From Betaproteobacteria bacterium (GTDB lineage Bacteria; Pseudomonadota; Gammaproteobacteria; Burkholderiales; SG8-39): a stretch of DNA of 19,711 nucleotides. The notes under the pieces were generated by a model that searched no databases, had not been told where the DNA came from, and was given only the letters and a program-made list of their open reading frames with translations. Of this stretch, positions 1 through 8,499 are shown piece after piece; within the stretch, counting starts at the first letter, position 1; each line of letters opens with the position of its first letter. Both the position numbers and the translations under genes were made by a program. The stretch is from NCBI GenBank assembly GCA_007280315.1, contig QYQC01000207.1:1-19711 (forward strand). Direction: 5' to 3'.

Positions 1-1527
1 GACCAGGTGACGCGCGACGGCCGCGGCGAGCCAGCGGCGGTGCGGCCGTTCGGCAACGGCGTGCGCGTGCAGATCGGCAATGCCGGCGCGCTGCTGCCCA
101 CGGGGCGGCATGTGTACGAGATTCGCTACCGCACGCGCTACCAGATCGGTTTTTTCGACGACCACGACGAACTCTACTGGAACGTAAACGGCAACGGCTG
201 GACCTTCGCCATGGACGCGGTTTCTGCCGAGGTCTGGCTGCCGCGTCCGGTACCGGGCGCAAAGTTGCGGGCCGAGGCCTACACCGGCGCATTCGGCGCG
301 AGGGGACGCGACTATACGTCCTCAGTGGGCGACCGCAGCGCCGAGTACCGCACCACGCGCGCGCTCGCGCCGGGCGAAGGGCTGACGATCGTATTCGCCT
401 TTCCCAAGGGAATCATTCCGCAGCCCGGCTGGGCCGAGCGTGCCGCGCGCGCGCTGCACGACAACAAGGGCGAGGCAGCGGGCGCGGCAGGTACGCTGCT
501 GCTGCTCGCGTTTTTCTATATTCGCTGGTGGCAGGTGGGACGAGATCCGCGCGACGGGCCGGTGTTTCCGCGCTATGAGCCGCCCACGGGCCTGGGACCG
601 GCGGGAACGCGCTATCTCGATCGAATGAAGTATGACGACCAGTGCTTTGCTGCGGCGCTGCTCGGCCTGGGGCAGCGCGGCTACCTCACCATCTGGCAGG
701 GCGGCGGCGCCTACACCATCGAGGGCACGGGCAAGCGCGGCGACTGGCTGCCGGGGGAAGAGGCGCTGGCGCCACTGGCGCCGGCACCAGGGGCCAGCGG
801 CGAAGTAATCGGCGGCGGCTACAACCCGACAGTGAAAAAAGCGCGCGAAGACCTGGGCACGTCGCTGGCAGCGCATTTTGGCGAAAACCTGTTCTCGCGC
901 AACCGGGGTTCTTTTTCCTTTGGCGTGTTCATCGCGTTTTGCACCATGGCCGCGATGTTTTCCCTTGAAGCCGCGCTGCCGGTGTTGATAGGCGCCGGCA
1001 TTGCGCTGGCGATCATCCTCTACGTATTCTCGCGCCTGCTGCCGGCGTACACACGCGAGGGGCGAAAACTCAAGGATGAGATCGAGGGGCTGCGCCAATA
1101 CCTGAGCGTGGCCGAGAAGGACGATCTTGCGCGGCAGAAGATGCCGCCGCGCACGCCCGAGGAGTTCGCAAGATTCCTCCCGTATGCGCTGGCGCTGGGC
1201 GTGGAGAAAACCTGGGCCAACGCCTTCGCATCCGTGCTGGGCGCCGCCGCAGTGGCGGAGGCGGTGTCCTCCTATTATCAATCGAGCAGCGATTTTTCCG
1301 ACACTGATTCGCCTGGCAGCGGTATCGCCGGGCTGAGCGATTCCATCGCCGGCATGGGAGACAGCATCAGTTCCGCTTCGACACCGCCGGGCAGCAGTTC
1401 CGGATCGTCGGACAGCGGTTCTGGCTTCTCCGGCAGCAGTTCGGGTTCCTCCGACAGCGGCGGCTCCTCCGATAGCGGCGGCTCCTCTGGCGGAGGTGGA
1501 GGAGGAGGCGGCGGCAGCGGCTGGTAG
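1..1527 (+). CDS. DUF2207 family membrane protein, 5'-truncated by window edge
   Basis: The frame is open from base 1, so the true start and probable signal peptide lie upstream; the GTG at 7 is only an internal valine. About 508 residues are visible. They show a beta-rich extracytoplasmic part (nt 1-430), a TM segment followed by a basic/aromatic stretch (about nt 480-540), a cytoplasmic domain, then a TM hairpin (about nt 905-1045) and a soluble domain. The stretch RFLPYALALGVEKTWANAF is typical of the C-terminal part of DUF2207 proteins. The protein ends in a Ser/Gly/Asp low-complexity tail finishing in GGGGGSGW, also usual for this family. Function is unknown; the family consists of predicted membrane proteins, often beside LemA-type genes, though none is visible here. 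It converges with the peptidase gene, leaving only 16 nt between the stops. Family assignment is fairly certain. Confidence 0.85.
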   Translation, partial: DQVTRDGRGEPAAVRPFGNGVRVQIGNAGALLPTGRHVYEIRYRTRYQIGFFDDHDELYWNVNGNGWTFAMDAVSAEVWLPRPVPGAKLRAEAYTGAFGARGRDYTSSVGDRSAEYRTTRALAPGEGLTIVFAFPKGIIPQPGWAERAARALHDNKGEAAGAAGTLLLLAFFYIRWWQVGRDPRDGPVFPRYEPPTGLGPAGTRYLDRMKYDDQCFAAALLGLGQRGYLTIWQGGGAYTIEGTGKRGDWLPGEEALAPLAPAPGASGEVIGGGYNPTVKKAREDLGTSLAAHFGENLFSRNRGSFSFGVFIAFCTMAAMFSLEAALPVLIGAGIALAIILYVFSRLLPAYTREGRKLKDEIEGLRQYLSVAEKDDLARQKMPPRTPEEFARFLPYALALGVEKTWANAFASVLGAAAVAEAVSSYYQSSSDFSDTDSPGSGIAGLSDSIAGMGDSISSASTPPGSSSGSSDSGSGFSGSSSGSSDSGGSSDSGGSSGGGGGGGGGSGW

Positions 1528-1543
1528 CCTCGCTGACGCGCAG

Positions 1544-3850
1544 CTAGGGTTTGTTCGCCCAGAATCCCGTTGCCGGTTCCAGCACCTTGGTGCCGAAATC
1601 AAGATACGACTTGGAAGCGGTGTAATTGCCGAGAGTGCCGGCCAGGTCCAGGCTGGGCGCGTAGAAATACCAGTTGCGTAGCGCCGCATCCCAGGCCCAT
1701 AGCGTGGTGACGTTGGCCGGAATTTCGTCCGCTGCAGGCGTCGTCGCGCTGAGCGCATTGTTGAACGCGCGCGGCAGCTTGTTGTCGCCGATCGCAATCA
1801 GATTCCAACCGGTGGCCATGCTGCGAAACGAGGCCGAGGTGATCGGCGTGCCCGCGGGCGCCGGCGCGCTGAAGGCGACCTTGGCGTTGATCCAGTAGGC
1901 CTCTCCGCCCTTGATCGTGGACAGGACATCGTAGGCTTTGCCGGCGGCGTAGTCGGCCAGCGCCTGCGGCGTGAGCGAGGGCGCATAGAAGGCCCAGCGG
2001 GAAGCAGAGGCGATCCACTTCCACACTGTATTCACCTTGGCCGCATCGCCATATGCCGCCGCCACATCGAGCGTTGTGCTGCCGCCGTTGCCGAGGAGGT
2101 TCCAGCCGGCCGCGAGGCTGCCGGGGTTGACGGTCCATCTGCGCGAACGCAATGGCATATCCAGCAGAAAGGGTGTGGTGTCGCTGACCTGGAGTTCCAC
2201 CGTGTGCATACTGGTGTCGGGCAGTACGTAGGTGAACGCCTGGTGTGCCCCGTGTACGCTGCTTTCCATCTGCGCGGGTGCGCCGTCGACCAGCCACGAG
2301 ACCTTAAGGCCGCCAGCTGCGAGCGAACCGGCAATGTTCGCCTGAAACTGCAGCGTAGACTGCGGGGCCGCGTCCACGCTGGTGCTGGCCGGAATTGCGC
2401 CCGGTTCGATCAGGCTGACGCCCTGCGCCGGCACCCCCCAGCCGCCGCCGTAGAGGCGCTTGACGAAGGCTTCACTGTCGACGCGGCAGAACGGCCCGCC
2501 CAATGTGCGCATGATGCCGTTGTAGCACTGGCGATACATTCCAGCCGACTGGAAGCGCGCCCCGAGCCAGAGGCCGGCCCCTAGCGGGTCGCCGGCAAGC
2601 TGCGCATCGGAGGGCACCGGCGTCTGCGCCGCGAGCCAGCGCGTCCACTTGATCAACGCGCGGCTGCTCTGATCGGTGACATTCGCCTCGCACCGCGCGC
2701 TGGTCGCCGGCAGGTCGCTGCAAGGTGGGTAGCCCGGGTAGGCCGAAGTATATTCATCGGCGAGTTGCGTGAACGAATGGCCGAACTCGTGCTGCTGGAT
2801 CTGCATCGACTGCGCGTGCGTCGTGACCACGCCGACGCTGCCGCCGGAACCGCCGTATTCGCTGTCGTTTACCAGCACGATCACCTTGTCCCAGTCGGGA
2901 ACCGCGGCGGCAGCGGTCAAAACCTTGGCCGTGTCTACCGTCACCAGCCGTCGCAGTCCCAGGCTGCAGAACTGCACCGAAAAGGCCGTCGCAACGCTGA
3001 CCACCGGCTGCGTGGGCGTTTCGGCGCAGTTGGGCTTGCTCGCGCCTGACTGGCTCGATGGCACGAACAGCCAAACCGCGTTGGTGAGGTGTTTGAAATC
3101 GCGATAGGGTGAGATCGACAGGAATTTGTTTACGAGATTTGTTGCGTCCAGGACGAACTGGCTCTGCTGGTCCGCGGTATAGCCTTCGGCGACGATCAGC
3201 AGATCCAGCCGGTTCGACGGGTCGCCATTGGCAAGCACGCTGCCGCTGGCGTAGCCCGCTGGCAGCTGCGGCGGCGGCGCGGCGACCCGTGCCGGGGACG
3301 AGTGCGCGTCCAGATCGATCTCCAGCGCTTGCGCTGCGGGCCGCGCTGCGGCGCCTGACTGGGCGGAACGCGTCACCGGCCCGCTGGTCGGTTCGCGCGC
3401 CGCCTCGCCTGCGCTGCGCAGGCGCAGGTAGTGGCCCGCACCCAGCGGGAAGCGCAGCACATACTGCATATTGGCGGCCGCGATGCTTTGCCCGTCGATC
3501 CGGCTTCCATCGTGAAATTCCCCGCGCAGCCAGGGCGAAGAACCTGCGGGAATGGCGAACATCTTTCTGCCGGTGGACTTTTCGTGAACGCTGGCGTCCA
3601 GATTGCGCTCCAGACGACCGGGCTGCGGCGGTTCGTAAGCCAGATCGGGCGAGCCGCTGATTTCCACCAGTTGGTGGGAGACGACGCTGAGTGTGCCGTC
3701 GGTCGCTTCGTTCACGACGAAATAGTGCGCGGGGTAGGCCAGCGCCGGGGGCGAGACCAGCAGGGCGGGAAGCAGGACGGCGAGAATGCGGCGACACCTG
3801 CTTAGCGCTGCGCGCAAGCGCGCGACGAGCGCGAACCGGTCCCCTGACAT
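1544..3850 (-). CDS. Secreted M64-type (IgA-peptidase-like) zinc metallopeptidase with duplicated C-terminal domain
   Basis: The product has 768 residues from the ATG at 3850, chosen because GGGAGG lies 6 nt upstream. The in-frame ATG at 3856 would abut that Shine-Dalgarno site, and an ATG at 3967 would add 39 non-signal residues. A basic n-region, a hydrophobic core (ILAVLLPALLV) and an ALA cleavage site near residue 38 indicate Sec export. Residues about 208-466 form the peptidase domain, with LLIVAEGYTADQQSQF, the zinc motif HEFGHSFTQLADEY (HExxH at about 354-358) and several Cys probably in disulfides. An Ig-like region (about 480-575) follows. Two homologous domains of about 90 residues (about 578-661 and 676-768) share GWNL(L/I), a VWKW/LWAW block, W.FYAPSL and a final YWIN/FWAN. 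M64 proteins hydrolyse peptide bonds outside the cell; the substrate here is unknown. It is divergent from the helicase gene. Confidence 0.86.
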   Translation of the reverse strand: MSGDRFALVARLRAALSRCRRILAVLLPALLVSPPALAYPAHYFVVNEATDGTLSVVSHQLVEISGSPDLAYEPPQPGRLERNLDASVHEKSTGRKMFAIPAGSSPWLRGEFHDGSRIDGQSIAAANMQYVLRFPLGAGHYLRLRSAGEAAREPTSGPVTRSAQSGAAARPAAQALEIDLDAHSSPARVAAPPPQLPAGYASGSVLANGDPSNRLDLLIVAEGYTADQQSQFVLDATNLVNKFLSISPYRDFKHLTNAVWLFVPSSQSGASKPNCAETPTQPVVSVATAFSVQFCSLGLRRLVTVDTAKVLTAAAAVPDWDKVIVLVNDSEYGGSGGSVGVVTTHAQSMQIQQHEFGHSFTQLADEYTSAYPGYPPCSDLPATSARCEANVTDQSSRALIKWTRWLAAQTPVPSDAQLAGDPLGAGLWLGARFQSAGMYRQCYNGIMRTLGGPFCRVDSEAFVKRLYGGGWGVPAQGVSLIEPGAIPASTSVDAAPQSTLQFQANIAGSLAAGGLKVSWLVDGAPAQMESSVHGAHQAFTYVLPDTSMHTVELQVSDTTPFLLDMPLRSRRWTVNPGSLAAGWNLLGNGGSTTLDVAAAYGDAAKVNTVWKWIASASRWAFYAPSLTPQALADYAAGKAYDVLSTIKGGEAYWINAKVAFSAPAPAGTPITSASFRSMATGWNLIAIGDNKLPRAFNNALSATTPAADEIPANVTTLWAWDAALRNWYFYAPSLDLAGTLGNYTASKSYLDFGTKVLEPATGFWANKP

Positions 3851-3999
3851 GGCCATCCTCCCTACCTCGCTCTTGCGGCCGTCCGAATGGACCGGCCGTG
3901 CAGCGAGCTTCTGAAACGGGATTTTCGCGGAAAGCGGGCAAGGAAAGCAACACGCGCGAAATGGCATCTGATCAGCACGACCACGGCGCTGTTTCGGTA

Positions 4000-4015
4000 C
4001 TGGATAAACATACAG
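4000..4015. promoter_or_regulatory. Predicted LexA (SOS) box upstream of the uvrD-like helicase gene
   Basis: The 16-bp CTGGATAAACATACAG fits the LexA consensus CTGT-N8-ACAG with one mismatch in the conserved half-sites. Flanking TA on the left also agrees with the longer consensus. Read on the other strand it is CTGT-N8-CCAG, an arrangement resembling my recollection of the E. coli uvrD box. It overlaps the candidate -35 element and spacer of the helicase promoter, where bound LexA would block RNA polymerase. Site match is seen; regulation is inferred. Confidence 0.72.
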
Positions 4016-4029
4016 CTATCCTTTATAGT
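4001..4029 (+). promoter_or_regulatory. Candidate sigma-70 promoter for the helicase gene, predicting a leaderless mRNA
   Basis: TGGATA (4001-4006, 4 of 6 matches to TTGACA), a 17-nt spacer, then TATAGT (4024-4029, 5 of 6 matches to TATAAT). Transcription would begin about 7 nt downstream, at or next to the A of the ATG at 4036. No Shine-Dalgarno sequence precedes that ATG, which fits a leaderless transcript. The -35 lies within the SOS box. Confidence 0.45.
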
Positions 4030-4035
4030 TGCCGC

Positions 4036-6087
4036 ATGGCAGCGGTCACCACCCTCGACACCCTGAACCCGGCGCAGCGCGCCGCCGCGAGCTACGGCGC
4101 GCGCACTGCCGATGGCGCATTTCGCGCCGGGCCGCTGTTGATCATCGCCGGCGCCGGCACCGGCAAGACCAACACGCTGGCGCACCGCGTGGCGCACCTG
4201 GTGCAGGAGGGCGTAAGCCCGCAGCGCATTCTGTTGCTCACGTTTACGCGCCGCGCGGCGGCGGAAATGACGCGCCGGGCGCAGCGCATCGTGGGCGAGG
4301 CACGCGAGGAGGTGAAGCTGCCCTGGTCGGGGACGTTTCATTCGATCGCCAATCGCCTGATCCGGCGCTACGCAGCGCAGGTCGGGTTGGACGCGAATTT
4401 CAGCGTACTCGACCGCGGCGACGCGGCGGACCTGATGGATCTGGTGCGCCACGAGCGGGCACTGTCGAAGGCGGAGAAACGCTTTCCGCGCAAGGACACC
4501 TGCCTCGCCATCTACTCGCATCGGGTGAATACGCAGCGGCCGCTCTCCGAAACTTTGCAGACCGTGTTTCCCTGGTGCGCAGAATGGGAGGACGAATTGA
4601 CCGGCCTGTATCGCGCCTACGTGGAGAAGAAGCTTGCGCACCAGGCGCTCGATTACGACGACCTGTTGCTCTACTGGCACGCGATGACGGCGGACGCGGG
4701 GCTTGCGCGCGACATCGGCGCGCAGTTCGACCAGATCCTGGTGGACGAATACCAGGACACCAACGTGCTGCAGGCCGAGATTCTGCGCGCGCTGCGGCCC
4801 TCGGGCGAGGGCCTGACCGTGGTCGGTGACGACGCGCAGTCCATCTACTCGTTTCGCGCGGCCACGGTGGAAAACATTCTCGGATTTCCGGCGCAGTATG
4901 CGCCGCCTGCCGAAGTGGTGACGCTGGAGCAGAACTACCGCTCGACCCAGGGCATCCTCGATGCGGCGAATGCGCTCATCGCCGAAGGCGAGCGCCAGTA
5001 TCGCAAGACGCTGACGGCCAGGCGCGGCGCGGGCGAGCGCCCGCGCTACGTGACGGTGCTCGACGACGTCGGGCAGGCGCAGTACGTGGTCACGCGCGTA
5101 CTCGAGACGCGCGAGCGCGGCGTGCCGCTGAAACGTCAGGCGGTACTGTTTCGCAGCTCGCATCACGCCGACATGCTCGAACTCGAACTCGTGCGGCGCA
5201 ATATCCCTTACGTTAAATACGGCGGCTTGAAGTTCCTCGAGGCGGCACACGTGAAGGACGCGCTCGCCGTGCTGCGCTGGGCGGATAACCCGAAGAACCG
5301 CATCGCCGCGTTTCGCGCGCTGCAGTTGATGCCGGGCATCGGGCCGGCGATGGCGTCGAAATGTTTCGATGCGTTCGCCGCCAATGCGCATGCCTGGGCC
5401 AGTCTGCGGCATTTTGCCGCCCCGCCGCTGGCGCGCGAAGCCTGGCCCGGGTTCGCCGCATTGATGGGCGCGCTCGCGCTGCCCGAGGGACCGTGGCAGG
5501 GGCAGGTGGGGCGGGTGCGCGAGTGGTACCAGCCGCATCTGGAGCGCCTGCACGATGCGGCGCAGGTGCGCGCCGGCGACTTGCTGCAGCTGGAGCGCGT
5601 GGCGCAGCAGTACGGCACGCGCGAGCGTTTCCTGTCCGAACTCGCGCTCGACCCGGCGCAGGCTTCGGGCGACCTCGCCGGCACGCCCATGCTCGACGAG
5701 GACTACCTGATCCTGTCCACCATCCACTCGGCCAAGGGGCAGGAGTGGGACGCGGTGCACCTGCTCAACGTCGCCGACGGCAATTTTCCGTCCGAGTTCT
5801 CGACCGGCAATCCGCAACTGATCGAGGAGGAACGCCGCCTGCTCTACGTGGCGATGACGCGCGCCAAGACCGAGCTCGACCTGATCGCGCCGCTCAAATA
5901 CTACGTGACGCAGCAGTCGCGCTCAGGCGACAGGCATGTGTACGGCGCGAAAAGCCGCTTCTTAACGCGCGCAGTGATGGCCTGCCTTGAACCGGTGGCC
6001 TGGGGCGAAGCCGACAGCGAAAGTATTGTGGCCGGCGGTAGCCCGAAAGTCGACGTTGCCGAAAAGCTACGCGGCCTCTGGTCCTAG
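4036..6087 (+). CDS. UvrD/Rep-type superfamily 1A ATP-dependent DNA helicase
   Basis: The product has 683 residues, close to the usual size of Rep/UvrD/PcrA (about 670-720). It is a 3'-5' DNA translocase/helicase for repair or replication-fork rescue. All SF1A motifs are visible: Q-like LNPAQRAA (9-16), Walker A GAGTGKT (39-45), Ia LLLTFTRRAAAEM, Walker B VDEYQDTN (236-243), motif III GDDAQSIYSFRAA (264-276), IV EQNYRST (298-304), V TIHSAKGQEWDAVHLL (562-577) and VI EEERRLLYVAMTRAK (597-611). The C-terminus is short and lacks an obvious UvrD-type Tudor tail. The ATG at 4036 is chosen because it starts the conserved N-terminus; the open frame runs upstream to 3691 but is antisense to the peptidase gene. 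No Shine-Dalgarno is present. SOS control is likely from the LexA box at 4000-4015. Whether it is the uvrD or rep orthologue or an extra paralogue cannot be decided here. Confidence 0.93.
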   Translation: MAAVTTLDTLNPAQRAAASYGARTADGAFRAGPLLIIAGAGTGKTNTLAHRVAHLVQEGVSPQRILLLTFTRRAAAEMTRRAQRIVGEAREEVKLPWSGTFHSIANRLIRRYAAQVGLDANFSVLDRGDAADLMDLVRHERALSKAEKRFPRKDTCLAIYSHRVNTQRPLSETLQTVFPWCAEWEDELTGLYRAYVEKKLAHQALDYDDLLLYWHAMTADAGLARDIGAQFDQILVDEYQDTNVLQAEILRALRPSGEGLTVVGDDAQSIYSFRAATVENILGFPAQYAPPAEVVTLEQNYRSTQGILDAANALIAEGERQYRKTLTARRGAGERPRYVTVLDDVGQAQYVVTRVLETRERGVPLKRQAVLFRSSHHADMLELELVRRNIPYVKYGGLKFLEAAHVKDALAVLRWADNPKNRIAAFRALQLMPGIGPAMASKCFDAFAANAHAWASLRHFAAPPLAREAWPGFAALMGALALPEGPWQGQVGRVREWYQPHLERLHDAAQVRAGDLLQLERVAQQYGTRERFLSELALDPAQASGDLAGTPMLDEDYLILSTIHSAKGQEWDAVHLLNVADGNFPSEFSTGNPQLIEEERRLLYVAMTRAKTELDLIAPLKYYVTQQSRSGDRHVYGAKSRFLTRAVMACLEPVAWGEADSESIVAGGSPKVDVAEKLRGLWS

Positions 6088-6099
6088 CGACGCGCAAAC

Positions 6100-6960
6100 C
6101 TAGGGCTTGAGCTCGGCGCGCAGGAAGTCGATGCTGCGGCGCCAGGCGAGCTCGGCGGCGTCCTTGTTGTAGCGGGCGCCGGCGCCTTCGTTGTGAAACG
6201 CGTGCTGGGTGCCTTCGTACATGTACTTGGTATAGCGCACGCCGGCGGTTGTCAGCGCAGCCTCGTAGGCGGCGATGCCGGCGTTGACGCGCGTATCGTT
6301 GCCGGCGTAATGCAAAAGCAGTTTTGACTTGATTTTCGGCACATCGGCGAGCGCGGGCTGAATGCCGTAGAACGCGACCACGGCATCGAGATCGGGCGCG
6401 TGCACCGCCAGTTCGTTGGCGCCGCCCCCGCCCCAGCAAAAACCGATGCAGCCGATTTTTCCCGTCGCATCGGCGCGCTGCCTGAGATAGGCGTCGCCCG
6501 CGACCAGATCGGCAACGGCGACTTCGCGATTGATCTTGGTGAACAACTGCCGCCCGGCATCCTCATCCGCCGGCGTGCCGCCTAAGTGCGACAGCAGGTC
6601 GGGCGCCAGTGCGACAAAGCCCTCGATCGCGGCGCGGCGCGCCACGTCTTCGATGTACGGCGTGAGCCCGCGGTTTTCGTGGATGATCAGGACGGAAGGC
6701 AGCTTCGCCGTTCCCCTGGGTCTGGCGACGTAGGCGCGCACCGGGCCCGAAGAGCCGGGGTAGGTGATATGGCTCGCCTCGATGCGCGCATCGTCCGCTG
6801 CGATCGTGGTGGCGACAGCGTAGTTGGCATCCAGGAACGGCAGCAGCGCCATCGCCGCGGACGTGCTTCCGGCGAGCGCGACGAGGCGCTTGATGAACAC
6901 GCGCCGTTCGAGCGGCGCGTGGGTGAATTCGTCGTAGAGGTCGATGATGCGCTGGTCCAT
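6100..6960 (-). CDS. Tat-exported dienelactone hydrolase family protein
   Basis: The product has 286 residues from the ATG at 6960, which has GGAG 5 nt upstream. A second ATG at 6978 is possible but abuts a G-run. The N-terminus holds a twin-arginine signal, ERRVFIKR followed by a hydrophobic stretch (residues 18-40), after an unusually long polar leader (MDQRIIDLYDEFTH), so export of the folded enzyme is predicted. The alpha/beta-hydrolase domain has the dienelactone hydrolase triad: Cys175 in GFCWGGG, Asp222 in GNDTR and His253 in GTQHAF. Glu95 in HENRG matches the glutamate that tunes the Cys nucleophile in the family. The class opens lactone or ester bonds, classically dienelactone to maleylacetate; a periplasmic member probably has another substrate. 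It converges on the helicase gene with a 12-nt gap and is divergent from the NIPSNAP gene. Confidence 0.88.
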   Translation of the reverse strand: MDQRIIDLYDEFTHAPLERRVFIKRLVALAGSTSAAMALLPFLDANYAVATTIAADDARIEASHITYPGSSGPVRAYVARPRGTAKLPSVLIIHENRGLTPYIEDVARRAAIEGFVALAPDLLSHLGGTPADEDAGRQLFTKINREVAVADLVAGDAYLRQRADATGKIGCIGFCWGGGGANELAVHAPDLDAVVAFYGIQPALADVPKIKSKLLLHYAGNDTRVNAGIAAYEAALTTAGVRYTKYMYEGTQHAFHNEGAGARYNKDAAELAWRRSIDFLRAELKP

Positions 6961-7135
6961 GCGTGCTCCGATTCCCATCCCCCGACATTCTGACACGGCC
7001 TGGTGTGCCGGGAAAATAGTTCCGTATGCCCGCCGCAGCTGGAGCAACCCGCAGCGCGATATACTTGCGCCAGCGCCTGAATCCTGCACCGCGCCGGCTT
7101 TGTCTCACCTTAACTGTAATCCATAGCGAGGAATC

Positions 7136-7462
7136 ATGATCCACGAACTGCGCATTTACCATTGCATGCCGGGCCGCCTCAACGATCTCAACAACCGCTT
7201 CGCCAACGTCACGCTCAAGATCTGGGCGAAGCACGGCATCCGCCAGGTGGGCTTCTGGACCGTCCTGATCGGCCCGTCGAATCACGCCCTGTACTACATG
7301 CTCGAATGGGAAAGCCTGGCCGAGCGCGAACGCATCTGGAACGCATTCGCCAGCGACCCGGAGTGGCTGGCGGCGCGCGCCAAGACGGAGGAGCAGGGCC
7401 CGATCCTGCAGCACCTGGAGAATTACATGCTCACGCCAACGGCTTATTCGAAAACCAAATAA
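7136..7462 (+). CDS. NIPSNAP family protein
   Basis: The product has 108 residues, typical for bacterial single-domain NIPSNAP proteins, which adopt a dimeric ferredoxin-like alpha/beta-barrel fold. It opens with IHELRIYHCMPGRLNDLNNRF and continues with GIRQVGFWTVLIGPSNHALYY and ERIWNAFASDPEWLAARAK, the characteristic family pattern. GAGGA (7128-7132) lies 3 nt before the ATG, slightly close but acceptable. Biochemical function is unknown; bacterial members often sit beside catabolic genes. A hydrolase gene follows on the same strand after 47 nt and may be cotranscribed. TATACT at 7060-7065 could be a -10 element, but no good -35 was found. Confidence 0.88.
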   Translation: MIHELRIYHCMPGRLNDLNNRFANVTLKIWAKHGIRQVGFWTVLIGPSNHALYYMLEWESLAERERIWNAFASDPEWLAARAKTEEQGPILQHLENYMLTPTAYSKTK

Positions 7463-7509
7463 GCAGGCTGCATCGATTGCTGTAACGCACGAGGCAAGTG
7501 TAACCGCCC

Positions 7510-8454
7510 GTGAAAACCGCCGCGAAAATCCTCGCCGCAATCGTATCGGTCCTGGTGCTGCTCGCCGTCGCGGCCGTGGCGTCGAGCTGGGAGCCGGAGC
7601 GGCCGCTAGCCGAACTCAAGGCGCGCTGGGCGCCGCCGCCGTCCACTTTCGTCCAGGTGCAGGGGATGGAAGTGCATCTGCGCGACGAAGGCCCGCGCGA
7701 CGATCCGGTTCCCATTGTGCTGCTGCACGGCACCTCGTCCAGCCTGCACACCTGGGACGGATGGTCCGAGGCGCTCAAGTCGAGCCGGCGCGTCATCCGC
7801 TTCGACCTGCCCGGCATCGGCCTTACAGGTGCGCCGCCGGACGCCGACTACCGCATCGAGCGCTATGTGCGTTTCGTCGCCGCAGTGCTGGACCGGCTCG
7901 GCGTGGCGCGCGTCGTGCTGGCCGGGAATTCATTCGGCGGCCAGGTGGCGTGGGAGACGGCGCTGGCGTATCCCGGTCGCGTGGAAAAACTCATATTGGT
8001 CGACGCCGCCGGTTACCCGTTCCAGCCGTTGTCGGTACCGTTGGGATTTCGCATCGCCCGGATTCCGCTGCTGAACCGTGTCGCGGAGTACACCCTGCCG
8101 CGCCGGCTGATCGAAGCCAGCGTGCGCAATGTCTACGGCGATCCGGACAAAGTCACGGCGCAACTCGTCGATCGCTATTTCGAGCTGACGTTGCGCGACG
8201 GCAACCGGCGCGCGCTGGTCGAGCGCTTCCGCCAGGCCCCGGCCGGCATCCATCCAGAACGCATTCCGATGCTGAAAGTTCCGACCCTCATCCTTTGGGG
8301 CGGACAGGACCGCCTGTTGCCGCCGGCCGACGCGCAGAAATTCCAGCGCGACATCGCCGGCAGCCGGCTGATCGTGTTCGAGCGCCTCGGACATGTGCCG
8401 CAGGAGGAGGATCCCGGCGCAACCGTCGCGGCAGTAAAATCGTTCATTTCTTGA
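7510..8454 (+). CDS. Membrane-anchored or exported alpha/beta-fold hydrolase
   Basis: The product has 314 residues from a GTG start. The first 25 residues (KTAAKILAAIVSVLVLLAVAAVA) form a signal anchor or uncleaved signal peptide, which supports this start. The fold is a classical alpha/beta hydrolase: oxyanion segment HGTSSS (73-78), nucleophile elbow GNSFGG with Ser141, acid Asp267 in GGQDRLLPP and His295 in LGHVPQEED. It probably hydrolyses an ester or similar bond (or a C-C bond, as in meta-cleavage-product hydrolases) at the periplasmic face of the membrane; the substrate is unknown. It follows the NIPSNAP gene by 47 nt, with only a weak, distant Shine-Dalgarno (GAGG). Confidence 0.88.
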   Translation: MKTAAKILAAIVSVLVLLAVAAVASSWEPERPLAELKARWAPPPSTFVQVQGMEVHLRDEGPRDDPVPIVLLHGTSSSLHTWDGWSEALKSSRRVIRFDLPGIGLTGAPPDADYRIERYVRFVAAVLDRLGVARVVLAGNSFGGQVAWETALAYPGRVEKLILVDAAGYPFQPLSVPLGFRIARIPLLNRVAEYTLPRRLIEASVRNVYGDPDKVTAQLVDRYFELTLRDGNRRALVERFRQAPAGIHPERIPMLKVPTLILWGGQDRLLPPADAQKFQRDIAGSRLIVFERLGHVPQEEDPGATVAAVKSFIS

Positions 8455-8468
8455 ACAGGAACGAACGG

Positions 8469-8499
8469 GGTCGATCAGCCAGATCTGTTCGGATCGACC
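8469..8499 (+). terminator. Weak stem-loop after the hydrolase gene
   Basis: GGTCGATC (8469-8476) pairs with GATCGACC (8492-8499) across a 15-nt loop, 14 nt after the hydrolase stop. There is no T-run after the stem, so it is not a canonical intrinsic terminator. It may be an mRNA 3'-end stem, a regulator site or chance. Confidence 0.25.

Noticed and set aside
1380..1523. Repetitive GGC/TCC/AGC DNA as a possible array or minisatellite
   Set aside because: It encodes the Ser/Gly/Asp tail normal for DUF2207 proteins; no regular spacer-repeat structure is present.
1528..1543. Bidirectional terminator between the convergent DUF2207 and peptidase genes
   Set aside because: Only 16 nt separate the stops and no stem-loop with a T-run is visible there; the same is true of the 12-nt gap at 6088-6099.
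322..1797. Long open frame antisense to the DUF2207 gene
   Set aside because: Composition is Arg/Ala-rich with no domain pattern; it exists because of the GC bias of the sense gene.
3862..5817. 651-codon open frame antisense to the helicase gene
   Set aside because: All SF1 helicase motifs are on the plus strand; the antisense translation is His/Arg/Leu-rich and featureless.
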